In this document: positions 56,201-64,000 of the stretch, in pieces | Layout of the letters: every line of letters begins with the position of its first letter | Position numbering within the stretch: position 1 is the stretch's first letter | Assembly (NCBI GenBank): GCA_000469685.2 | Contig: LS997566.1 | Location: 25,681,932-25,745,931 of the forward strand | Length of the DNA: 64,000 bases | Source: Haemonchus contortus | Taxonomy: Eukaryota > Nematoda > Chromadorea > Rhabditida > Trichostrongylidae | Direction: 5' to 3' | The notes under the pieces: model-generated | The model's database searches: none | The model's input: the letters and a program-made list of their open reading frames with translations, nothing else | What the model was told of the DNA's origin: nothing | Program-made: the position numbers and the translations under genes

Positions 56201-58297
56201 TGCCTTCAGAATCAATACTAGCGAACTAAGGTCGTTGCACTCAAGGCACAGGCGAAATAAGAGGACAACATTAAATCCAAAGCTGAGCAGTATTTCTCAT
56301 AGTGTCGCTGTCTTGAGTATCGTTTGTAACACAGCACGTTTTGAAGTACGTATATAAATCACCCTCGAAATTGGTGCTTACGGGATAAGCAGCCAAGCAG
56401 GTATCTTTCTGGCAATACTATTAGATTCATCACCTTCAATAACCCCCAAATACGTGCTTTGGTTTACTCAACTTTTATACTAATATTTATTTCGATTATT
56501 TCCGTTTTTCCTCCATTTCATAAGTATGAGATCATCCCCAAAAATACGAAGGTTTCGAAATCGAGTGCGGCATAGTTTGCACTTGGAGGGATATGTATAG
56601 GAGAGAATGTATCACATACACGTTTAGAAGCAATATGCACATTGCCTCACGGAGGTCATCTTTCTAAAAGGCACGGAATTGAAATTTCCGTCATACAGGG
56701 TTCATCTGTACCAAAAAAGCCGGCACAAATCATGGCAAGTCCTATAAATATAATGTCCCTGCCACTTCAGATAAATGAACAATTAGTGGTCGAGTTAACG
56801 AGTAGGGTAGAAAACTGGTGCTGAAATTGCTAATCCAAACGGAATTTTATGAATCGGTTTCCGTCCCAGTGGGTGGTTTTTCTAAAATAGAGTTCAAGGA
56901 TGTCACTTTCCACAAGTTTTTATTTACTGAGGGATTGAAATTTGAAAAGGAAATGAGCCTATTCTATATAGAGTTGGAGACGTAGAACAAGCAATATTTT
57001 CTTCAGATCATAAATGCACACGGAGTTTTGTCGTTAACTTTTTATGTAGCACATAACTTCGTTCTGGACACAACGAATGTCATATGAAATGAAAAGAAAA
57101 CGCATTAATCACAATCGCACACCGCGCGGTTTTTGGACGATAAAATGGTGCCTTCTCTTGGTTTCAGACATATTTTACCTTTCGCACATTGAAGAAAAAG
57201 CTATTACAGTAGAATAGGTATATTGCGCACCGCATCTACGTATCACATTACGTACGTATCACACTTTCAAAAAAAGGTACCGGAATGACCAGCTCTCAAT
57301 GAGGAATTTGACGAATATGAAAACTACGTGATAACTATCCTTATACTTTCAGTAATAGTGATTGTCTTTGGAATTAATTAAAGCACACGTTGTTGTTAAA
57401 GGCGCAAACTCGAGAGCATTGATGAAACGAGAGCTTCTGAATTGATCCTTTCAAAAAATGCTACGCACCATTTTGTAGAGTAAGACAAGCTGAGCTAAAC
57501 GCTACAAAAATGAGTAGCATACTGTGCATACTATAAAATACATACCAACGGTAATGGATTGCACCATTAGAGAAAATTAAAAACTAATTGGTTGTAAAGA
57601 AACACTGTCACCCTTGCTGTTGCCGTTCCTCTGAAATACCCACCCTGCCTAGGAGAAACCGAAAAAGAGCAGATTTACCTTTTTCGATTTATCTCGGACA
57701 TCAGAGTTGGCGTTGTATTATATGTACGTAAACGTCACACCACCATAATATTCTCCATCGTTTCGTAGTGCTCTGACGATTCAGAATACGCTGCTCCATA
57801 CTATTCTTTGTTACAACTGCCCCACGAATTCGGGTTCTCTCACATACGTGCGAATTGCAACCTCTCCCAGCAATCGACTTAGATTGATCTCTTGATTTCG
57901 TAGATTAAAGAAGACCAATTAACCTCTCCATTCTCATGCCCGACTCGATGAAATCTCTTGTCCCATAGCTAAGGTATCGAATGCTTTTGTATGAAAGGAG
58001 CTGCTGCATTCATGGCAAAACTCGAATGATGCAGAGTTTTTCATGAATTTGATCGAAATGAATTTAGCAACGCTTTTAGATGTATCCAACCACAAAGGAT
58101 AGCTGCGAGAAGGGAAAACTCACACCACCGGCAAGCCAGGACGGGATCGTTATGATACTGCCCTTGATACCATGAAGAAATATGCATATATAGTAAAACG
58201 ACATCTTCATAATAAAATTACACCATTGAGAGACATTGTAGAGAATGACGAGTGCGGCACAGCAGATGAACATCAGTACCGTTATCCAGTCTTCCAT
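38254..58297 (-). CDS. 1-acyl-sn-glycerol-3-phosphate acyltransferase (acl family), 7 exons
   Basis: Makes phosphatidic acid from lysophosphatidic acid and acyl-CoA at the ER membrane. Minus-strand exons: 58297-58124, 47888-47760, 46982-46875, 46770-46678, 41269-41186, 41132-41007, 38376-38254. All junctions have AG/GT and phase 0, giving 277 aa plus stop, the usual length. The N-terminus is a membrane segment (MEDWITVLMFICCAALVILY) and a second hydrophobic stretch ends at IPSWLAGG. Block I NHQSVVD (NHx4D) spans the exon 2/3 junction. The block II position reads ANAIFVKSF instead of the usual FIDR. Block III is IWIFPEGARN, block IV FPIVPIVLSNY. The tail is LTEEDVPELSQKVRSMMLDV. Met58297 is preferred over an in-frame Met at 58318 because it matches the known N-terminus. 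The 10.2-kb intron 1 and other introns are full of transposons. Nearest known relatives are C. elegans ACL-1/ACL-2. Confidence 0.93.
38681..39540 (+). mobile_element. Helitron-like non-autonomous element
   Basis: Begins with TATATAAAGCGC then TCTGTCTGTCTGTC. It contains a minisatellite-like unit (AATTCATAACTCCTGTCCCG, GATGGGAACACTTATGG). It ends with a GC hairpin (CCCGGC-ATTG-GCCGG) about 12 bases before a terminal CTGG followed by T. The hairpin plus CTRR end fits Helitrons. The duplicated region at 62.9-63.1 kb lacks it, which gives an empty-site comparison and confirms it as an insertion. There is no Rep/helicase ORF. The 5' TC end is not clear. Confidence 0.65.
39965..40186 (-). CDS. Unidentified candidate terminal exon
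   Basis: A minus-strand open stretch of 73 codons plus TGA, directly preceded by a good acceptor (CTATCAACAG). It reads VITEIHHDRFYVVFFLTID, a middle part with SFTSTLEPLQTEYVAGIIKE, and ends RINGAQLPV. Composition and splice context look like a real exon, but I do not recognise the family. It lies in the last intron of the acyltransferase gene on the same strand. Its acceptor is in the same phase, so an alternative terminal exon or a nested gene are both possible. The duplicated copy near 63470-63610 is frameshifted. Confidence 0.4.
   Translation of the reverse strand: MITEIHHDRFYVVFFLTIDNNVVVHSISCVPSDGVKPREPKSFTSTLEPLQTEYVAGIIKECFDRINGAQLPV
41880..43270 (+). pseudogene. RTE LINE remnant
   Basis: An endonuclease end (YTGTDHRPLHAELCFSVRG, near 42075-42130) is followed by RT fragments: WKLSKAVMLYKTE-like near 42748, RERAGF near 42845, and FVDLKKPLDTVDQL-like near 42950. 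Many stops. It lies in an acyltransferase intron, antisense to the gene. Confidence 0.7.
44878..45731 (+). mobile_element. Deleted mariner element
   Basis: The ends are inverted repeats: GTTGCCTTTTATATTTCGGG at about 44884 and, in reverse, TTGCCTTTTATATTTTGGGA at about 45723. Both extend towards TACG near a TA. The ORF start resembles mariner transposase (KDRAHRRYAEFNRRRTS, ILQDRHVTYREIGTTLGDRG, SIHSILHEYLNVKKN). After an internal deletion the C-terminus follows (RGQRFSTPEETIDAFRVHV, FKRMEKCIDRYGE). No complete catalytic domain remains. Confidence 0.82.
45815..46010 (+). mobile_element. Penelope-related short element, copy 2
   Basis: Homologous along its length to the 213-bp element at 17146-17358: ATTCGCCA.., GTGCAAAT, GCTT.AGGCCTCTGA, CGAAACGTTAG, GTTCCAC, then ACCTC.CAC and CAAGA.TATT. 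The hammerhead-like core is partly decayed (CTGAGGAAG...GAAAC at 45903-45929). It immediately follows the deleted mariner. Confidence 0.6.
46268..46330 (+). repeat. Dispersed repeat, copy 2
   Basis: Matches 5425-5510 (ATTCGGCCTCCATTCAGAAT and following bases) in the same orientation. Class unknown. Confidence 0.5.
47132..47309 (-). pseudogene. HORMA-domain-like exon fragment (tentative)
   Basis: A minus-strand open stretch, LAEDVFCAVINLEICNGEL, then PETHEDVIALYVYKFSCYDG, has the look of the early part of a HORMA domain (meiotic axis proteins such as HIM-3/HTP), where a YxFxFSY-like strand follows a charged helix. It sits in the 777-bp intron 2 of the acyltransferase gene. No neighbouring HORMA exons were found, so it may be a fragment copied in by a transposon. 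Similarity is by eye and weak. Confidence 0.3.
48939..49366. mobile_element. MITE with ~75-bp inverted ends, plus an inverted partial copy
   Basis: The full copy spans 48939-49198. The left end GGGGGACGGTACGAACGTGC and the right end in reverse, GGGGGATGGTACGAACGTGC, continue through CGTCCG.GGATGC.CGCGGC and GAAGTTCGT. The centre includes GGATCATCTG.C and TTTGAGTTTGTGCC. A second, partial copy in the opposite direction follows at 49199-49366. A third is at 61550-61776. No ORF is encoded. Confidence 0.78.
50086..50121 (-). ncRNA. Hammerhead-like motif, inverted-repeat copy
   Basis: Exact counterpart of 51706-51741 on the minus strand inside the left terminal repeat. Same core elements and same caveat. 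Confidence 0.4.
51706..51741 (+). ncRNA. Hammerhead-ribozyme-like motif in the Penelope 3' repeat
   Basis: GGCC / CTGACGA / A-GGC...GCC stem / GAAAC / GGCC, followed by AATAAA. CTGANGA and GAAA are the conserved hammerhead cores and the flanking GGCC arms pair. There is one extra base between CTGANGA and the stem, so it is not a textbook fit. Penelope-like elements are known to carry hammerhead motifs in their terminal repeats. Confidence 0.45.
51788..53089. other. Unassigned intron sequence
   Basis: Within intron 1 of the acyltransferase gene. A 117-codon ORF at 52608-52961 is low-complexity and resembles nothing I know. Confidence 0.4.
53259..53266 (+). promoter_or_regulatory. TATA box of the gypsy-like LTR
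   Basis: TATAAAAG about 35 bases before the start of the repeated R-U5 block, the position expected of an LTR core promoter. Confidence 0.5.
54195..55702 (+). pseudogene. Gypsy-like gag-protease remnant
   Basis: 54195-54554 reads as gag matrix/capsid-like (LKPYLDHWETVSEQNATGAN). Further gag pieces follow over several frames. 54757-55455 (232 aa) carries a zinc knuckle CFNCSKFGHIARNC (CX2CX4HX4C) and a retropepsin start RVLIDTGLVISIIP. The frame then shifts into 55421-55702, which continues the protease. The catalytic motif LIDTG is kept, but frameshifts and stops break the polyprotein. Confidence 0.75.
56167..58123. other. Unassigned rest of acyltransferase intron 1
   Basis: AT-rich. Short protein-like pieces around 56640-56990 change frame repeatedly and were not identified. 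Confidence 0.4.
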
Positions 58298-58933
58298 TTC
58301 AAAAACGTAGACTGCCACGGCCTAGTTACAGAAAAGGAAAACGTTCAATGGCAAGTGATGGCCGACCAGCATCAAAGTTCAATAGATAACATTGAGTGAA
58401 CTTGAGCGTGGGAGAAAGAATGAGAAACAGGCACAAGAGTACTGGCAGCGTCAGTTACAGAAACATCTTCGGGAACGGTAGCCTGTGTTTGAAGAATTAA
58501 AGAAGTTTTTGTTCAAGCAAGGGTTCGCGCAACAAAATTAAAATACAAAGAGCAAGGTAACTGTGCTCGAGGCATCACGGTACGACCACAAATGTCACCG
58601 TAGGCACTGAAAGGGTGTCGAAGAACCCTTAATGGAAGTCTCGATTTTTACCAAAATGGATTTTATCTCCTCCAATTTCCATAGTCTAAGCAATTAGGCA
58701 ATGAGTACTGGTAACCTCCATCAGGCAAGGTAAGCTTGAAGCCCGATAATGAAGAAACAATGTGGTATCCAATCATGCATACTTCCTGGAACAGTAGAGG
58801 GCGTAAAATCGTCAAACCAATATGATTTCACAAAACCCGAACGGATGCTTACTTTTCGGACTAGGCTCACATGACCTAAAAATCATGAATTTCTGCGCAC
58901 GATTCAGAAGCCGGTTGATTTCGTCAGTTGATT

Positions 58934-58948
58934 TGGGGGGGGGGGGGG
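58934..58948 (+). repeat. Poly-G run
   Basis: Fifteen G in a row. A second run of about 15 G lies at 59422-59436. Both are in or beside the Helitron-like cluster. Confidence 0.9.
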
Positions 58949-58970
58949 CACTCATTACAATCTCTCTCAT

Positions 58971-60711
58971 TTATAAAGCAGTAACTTGGTGTGTCAGTGT
59001 GTGTTTGTCGGTTTGTAGGTTTGTCAGTTTGTCGGTATGTCCCTTCGCAAAATTTGTGATTAAGATAAGTGATATGGAAAACCAAGCTCTATCCTACATT
59101 TCATCCCACTTACTATAAAGCGCTTCGTTTGCCGTTCTATCTGTCTGTCTGTCGTTCTGTCTTTCTGTATGTCTGTCGCGAAATTCCTTAGCTCCTTTAG
59201 ATCTGCCTAGAGAGACCGGGTCAAGAGTGGGATCGGTGGGTCATGTCCCAAGAAGTATAAAGCACACATTAGCTTGGTGGAGCCCCGCCCACAGTGTATC
59301 GAAATGAGCTGTACTGAGGACCATGATTTCAAATTCAGTCACAAGACGGCTTCAAAACTGGGGTTTAAAGGTGGCTAGAGGGGTGCACTGTTAAGTTAGA
59401 TCGTACTGTGGAGACCCACCCGGGGGGGGGGGGGGGCGTTCTCCAAAAATGCAATGCTTTATGAAAACATTTATAACTCGGTTTGCAGAAAGCCAACAGA
59501 GCAGGAAACACTTGGTATAGGAGAAGCATTGTCGAAACCAGCAGTCTCCAGCATAAAAGAAGTCCGCTCGCAATGGGCGGAGTGTGCCTTGAAGCTCGCA
59601 TTGCTTCTTACATTTATATACGAAAATCCATAACTTCTGTCCCCATGGACCTAAAAAGTTCAAACTTGGTAGGATACAGGCGACTGGATGGGAATACTTA
59701 TGGTGGGTTGCAGAACCGGACTCCGCTCACAGGGGGCGGAGTTTGTGTGAATAACTTAAATTTGGACCTAGAGCGTTTAGGTTTGGTAGGAGTGCAGGCG
59801 GCACGATGGGAACACTTATGCTGAGCGGCAGGACCGCCCTCTGCCCACAGTGGGCCAGTGGGCGGGGTTTGAGAGGAAATTCATAGCTCCTGTTCCCGTG
59901 GATCTAGAACGCTCAAGTTTGATTTGTGGTGCAGGCGGGGAGGCCATTTTAACACGGGAAGGAGGGGAGTCCGGCTTCAGCCGGGCGAGCCGATATATTG
60001 TTTACATAGAAGTGTTGTTTTGATAAATTTCACGTTTCAAAATCAAGGGTTATGCATACCATGCTAATACTCCAGCCGAGCTGGACAAACTTCTCTATTA
60101 CACATCATACACTCTTTTTGAACTGCTTACCGATCGCTCCGAATTTTCGTGATCTAGCGGAAAAATTCCATGCTTCCCATGATACAAAAGAAAAATGATG
60201 GCCGCTACAGAAGTGTCAGGGAAGAGGATCAGATGATAAAAGTCTGTAACGAAAATCAGAAGCTCATGTGGCTCAGGCCCTTACGGCTAGAGCTCCCAGC
60301 GCACGCGATAGCGTGCGTAGCCGCCTGGTTCTTATATTAATATAGAAGCAGTAACTCGGCGAGTAGGTTAATGGATTAAGTACTGCGGAGTGTAATGAGA
60401 AATCTGAAGTAGATATTTCAAAGCTGTGATTTCGATCTATGTATGTCTATACTACAAGGTGAGTCAATCGAATATTCACGATATTATTTTCTCACCTTCA
60501 CAACGACGCCCCTCTCTTCCTGAGGCCTAGGCTGAAACTATATTCTTCCGCCTAGAACCCTCGAAGCATAGGTGAAGTCACCTACCCCTCATTCTCTGCA
60601 CTCGAGCCGTCAGTTTTGAATAAAGGTGATCGATTCCCCTCCCCCACCCCCTCCCCATTTTTTTGTGAAAGTAAGGAATGAGGCGCGGGTTAACCGGGCG
60701 ACCCGACTGGT
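58971..60711 (+). mobile_element. Compound Helitron-like cluster with minisatellite
   Basis: Two 5'-like starts are seen (TTATAAAGCAGTAACTTGG at 58971; ACTATAAAGCGCTTCG then TCTGTCTGTCTGTC at 59112). Two or more hairpin-plus-end structures follow (CCGGCTTCAGCCGGGCGAGC at about 59971-59990; ACCGGGCGACCCGACTGG ending 60711). Units of about 120 bp (GACCTA.A..GTT.AAACTTGG, GATGGGAA.ACTTATG, GGGCGG.GTTTG) repeat about three times at 59627-59960. The same unit and ends occur in the 38681-39540 element. It is probably nested or tandem non-autonomous copies; no Rep/helicase gene. Confidence 0.55.
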
Positions 60712-61549
60712 GTTAGCATAACAAGGAATTATTTCGAATAAACTCAACGAAACGTGTTGTACCGTGTTACATCAGGAACATCTAAGTTTTTAACTAAGCT
60801 TTAGGAGGGAAGGTGCACCGTGGTGGGCAAGTTTTCTTTTTTTTCTGGACGAGGTAATCATCCCATCCCTCAGGTACTCCTACCCTACGTAGGCTTACCA
60901 GGGGAGGGCCCCAAGTCGAAGTGGTCGTTTGGAATGGGACCTATACTGCTAGACGCATTTTCGGATGCCGATCTCAAAAGTGCTTTCTAAATTTTGCCGA
61001 GCAATTATCTGAATGGAGCCATTATGTGATTTTAGATGAGGCCTAACATAAGTGAACTTAAATTACATGGATGTGACGGGTCTACCAGCAGTGGCTTGGA
61101 TCAGTGCTAAGGGTGGCACTTCATGTACGACAGACTAGTTTGGGGAGGCGAGGATTTCACATTGTATTGGATTTCTTCCTCGTAACCTGCAAATTTTTTG
61201 AATGTCGATTTTATCGCGTTCTACGACCTTTTGATGGTTGTGGTGACAACGTATTCGCCCAAACCATGCAACATCGCTTCAATTTTACTTCATGTCTGTT
61301 CACGCTGTATCCGCAGTGGGCGAATGCGGTGAAGTAGCAGGGGGCGCACCATCACACACGGATGGTCCGGGCGTGGAACTTTGTCGGGCCACCAAAGCCT
61401 CCCATCCTTCCAATGTCGCTTAATTAGTACCAGACTCGTATGGGTGGATGAAAGCACTGTCCCGTACATTGGATGGTCACCGCGGATCACCGCTTACCTT
61501 AGACCATATACGCATTCTACACGCCATTTTGTACGGGGTATGTGGACTT
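60712..61549. other. Unassigned stretch
   Basis: No recognisable coding sequence or repeat structure. Confidence 0.4.
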
Positions 61550-61776
61550 ACGTGCGCTCGAGAATGCGCGCGGCAACTTGCGCGGCAAAATTCGTAACGA
61601 TTTGAGCGACTTTAGCGCCTATCGCTTGGGCCCAAAATCGAAGTAAGGTGGATTGGAAGGATCATCTGACCCTACTAGAATACTCTACTTCGAGTTTGTG
61701 CCAAGAAATTTGGCGTCAGAGTCGTACAAATCGTCACGAACTTCGCCGCGCAAGTTGCCGCGCGCGTCCTCGGACT
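61550..61776. mobile_element. MITE, third copy
   Basis: Same family as 48939-49198: left end ACGTGCGCTCGAGAATGCGC, GGCGCC/GAAATTTGGCGTC-type centre with TTCGAGTTTGTGCC, right end GCGCAAGTTGCCGCGCGCGT. The inverted ends are about 55 bases. Confidence 0.75.
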
Positions 61777-61999
61777 ACGCAATGCATGTCTCCCTTATGT
61801 ATGTAATACATAGAATCGTGTAGAATGCATATATGGCTTATGCGGTGATGTAATGTATTGAGTGAGGGGCCATTACTCATGCATACATACTCATTCACAC
61901 ATATGTATACACAACCGATACGTGAATCCTCTTAGCGGATTATATATGGTAGAATTATTGGTATCGACTGATATCATAGCGCCGAGGTCGACCGTCAGT

Positions 62000-64000
62000 A
62001 TTCATTGATAATCCCTTTTTGAATTCTCACTCTACGTCATGTCTTCCTCGGCAATTTGCGAAGTTGCCATTTGCAGAAAAGCGCTTAGAACGACTAGCTC
62101 TTCAACAACACCACGAATCGATATTGATTGTTAATTATTGATTGGAATTACCGTTTTGAAGTAGCCAACTACACTATACGAGCACTAAATGCATAGTTCA
62201 AGTTGAAAATTGTTCATGAGATTACTTCAAGTATGGACCTGTGACCCCCAGGGATAGCCTAAGCGACATTGGATATGTTTTCTTCGCCCTTTCTTTCCAC
62301 ATTCTCGACCACCCCTCCCGCTATTCGTCTCAAACTAGATGACCCTGAATCAGCGTGAATTGGCTTTAATTACTCCTTCAAGTGTGCTCCAAATTGCAAC
62401 CGCTTTTAGCGGCGATGGGTACTAATTCTTAATATTTATCGCAATCATACGGACCAACGGAATGATCAACAAAATAACCATATAGTTTCTGCTCTTTACA
62501 CTAGAAGATATATGTACACATTATGACGATTGCTGACGTTTCCTTCTCATCTTTTCCGCGGCTTCCTTACTGATGTCGTGATAGACGTCAAGCATCATGG
62601 ATCGCACCTTTTGTGAAAGTTCGGGGACGTCCTCTTCTGTGAGCTGTAATAGATCGTCATTACATGCTTTCAAAATTCTATCGTCATTACATGTTTTCAA
62701 AGTTCTAATCTTAAGTCCTGAGTTGCTCCCACGGAAGGTTTGCTATCGTGCGCACGCGAAACAACCATAGGCGAAGGATCGTTGTAATGTTGGAAGAGCA
62801 ACCCTAACGTTGAGGAAATCGGGTCACCTCATACTCCCGGGGGTATAACTCGTTGCGCAGCAATTTCGAGGTGACCTCATATACTCCTCAAGTTGTCCGT
62901 GGGGAAGACAACTTCATGGTACCCGCACTGTGTTAATGGTGGCTTTTCCCATCTTTATCACGGTACCCACAGCACGAAAGTTATGTAGTTTGAGAGTATT
63001 TGGATGCGAATTACAAGAGAAGAACAATAGGTAGCAGTTGCTATCCATGATGATATATTCCGCCTTGAGAATACTCGGATGCTTATTTCAGATCACTCAA
63101 CAAAACTGCTAAGTGATTTCGGAAGCAGAGTTACGGAACCGTTTTTTCTTATTTTGTACCACTGTGTCGCCCAAATATAGGATTTGAATAGCCAACACAT
63201 CGTGAAGAGACGGTGCACTCGAAAAGTTGATGGACCTGACAGTGATGCTTGAAGGGTCGGCTCCCTGATGCACGTGCCCGTAAGTGGAGCTCAAGCCCAG
63301 TGATGAGGAATTGGGAAACAGGTCTGCTCAAGGTGAGCAAAATCCAAGACTATTTCGCAAACTTTCGACAGGAAGGTGCCGCATCATTTTCCGGATAAAT
63401 TCTACATATTTCTACATATTTCCCCGCCCCCCACCCCCATTATGTTTTATTGAAGTTGGTTTTAACGTACTTTTTGAAGAACTTCAGTTTCTGCGACTTA
63501 GCGCCATCTGGAGGGGAACGGAAGATATTATGCTATGTATGATAACCCATGGCATCGAATGTCGGGAAGAAGAGGAAGGGATGAAGCGATCATGAACTCT
63601 CTGATTACCTACAGGTAGAAAAAACGTAGTACTCTTTCTAGCTTTCATTTCATTATGACCCAATCGAAAGGATAAATCAAGGTTAGAATGAATATGGAAG
63701 TTTTCTTGCAGACAGCGACATCCACTGAAATTCAAACACGAATGCTTCCAGATAGAGGGCAACTTTAAAACAAGTCAAAAACGAACTCAGAGCTTGAAGT
63801 TGAGCTGTGGCATAGCTTTTTGCCGTATCACCAGGTTTATCATGAGAAGAGGTCTTTGACATTTGCTGGCACATTCTACATGCCATGGATTACTCTGCTA
63901 TCGCTACAGCAGTATTTTTGCAATGAGTTCCACACATGTCAGGGCATTTCTGGCCTCTATGCGTTCATTAACTTGAAAGCAATCGAATCTGTGCTCTTAC
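62000..64000. repeat. Segmental duplication, copy B (runs off the window)
   Basis: Collinear with 37420-40680 but without the Helitron-like insertion. It carries an intact acyltransferase terminal exon (62643-62521) and a broken copy of the unidentified exon at 39965-40186. Confidence 0.85.
62521..62643 (-). CDS. Terminal exon of a tandem acyltransferase paralogue (partial gene)
   Basis: 123 bases, same length, phase and acceptor (TTACAG) as the last exon of the gene ending at 38254. It encodes the same 40 residues except one Asn-to-Asp change, then TAA. Several base differences from the first copy are nearly all silent, which points to continued selection for function. The rest of the gene would lie upstream, beyond 64000. 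Confidence 0.85.
   Translation of the reverse strand, partial: LTEEDVPELSQKVRSMMLDVYHDISKEAAEKMRRKRQQSS

Noticed and set aside
58172..58399. 75-aa plus-strand ORF
   Set aside because: It is largely antisense to acyltransferase exon 1, which matches the known N-terminus.

Overview
This window looks like nuclear DNA of a nematode, most likely a strongylid (clade V, hookworm-like). The basis is nematode-type intron/exon structure, two conserved genes that align to nematode proteins only when many short exons are spliced, and a typical worm set of transposable elements (RTE and CR1 LINEs, BEL/Pao, Penelope-like, mariner/Tc1, Helitron-like). There is no bacterial or operon-style organisation. I read all homology by eye; no database search was run.

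Left part (1-12.1 kb): a nearly complete gene for the zinc-finger protein ZPR1 on the + strand. Twelve exons are in phase from 382 to the stop at 12071; the extreme N-terminus lies upstream or is not recognisable. Its introns hold a dead mariner fragment and structured repeats. From 12.9 to 14.2 kb there is a nearly complete mariner-type element of the DD37D class with good terminal inverted repeats but a broken transposase.

Middle part (15-32 kb): a repeat graveyard. A dead RTE LINE (15.2-20.1 kb) has been entered by three other elements: a foldback MITE, a 213-bp Penelope-related short element with a 12-bp target duplication, and a truncated Penelope-like element. Then follow a tRNA-derived SINE family (three copies), a decayed CR1 LINE, another RTE remnant, a gag-like ORF cluster between direct repeats, and Tc1-like remnants.

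32.7-37.35 kb: a very young BEL/Pao LTR retrotransposon on the minus strand. It has two 394-bp LTRs that look identical, a 5-bp target duplication and one intact 991-codon gag-protease ORF. It has no reverse transcriptase, RNase H or integrase; instead the ORF ends in a coiled-coil plus an extra zinc knuckle, and the 5' leader holds repeated hairpins. This is the most interesting element in the window.

38.2-58.3 kb: a 1-acyl-glycerol-3-phosphate acyltransferase gene (nematode acl type) on the minus strand, seven exons all in phase 0, with introns swollen by a Helitron-like element, RTE, mariner, MITE, Penelope-like and Ty3/gypsy-like insertions. Its catalytic block I is intact but block II is altered. 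The 3' part of the gene is duplicated at about 62-64 kb, where a second intact terminal exon marks an upstream tandem paralogue that runs off the window.
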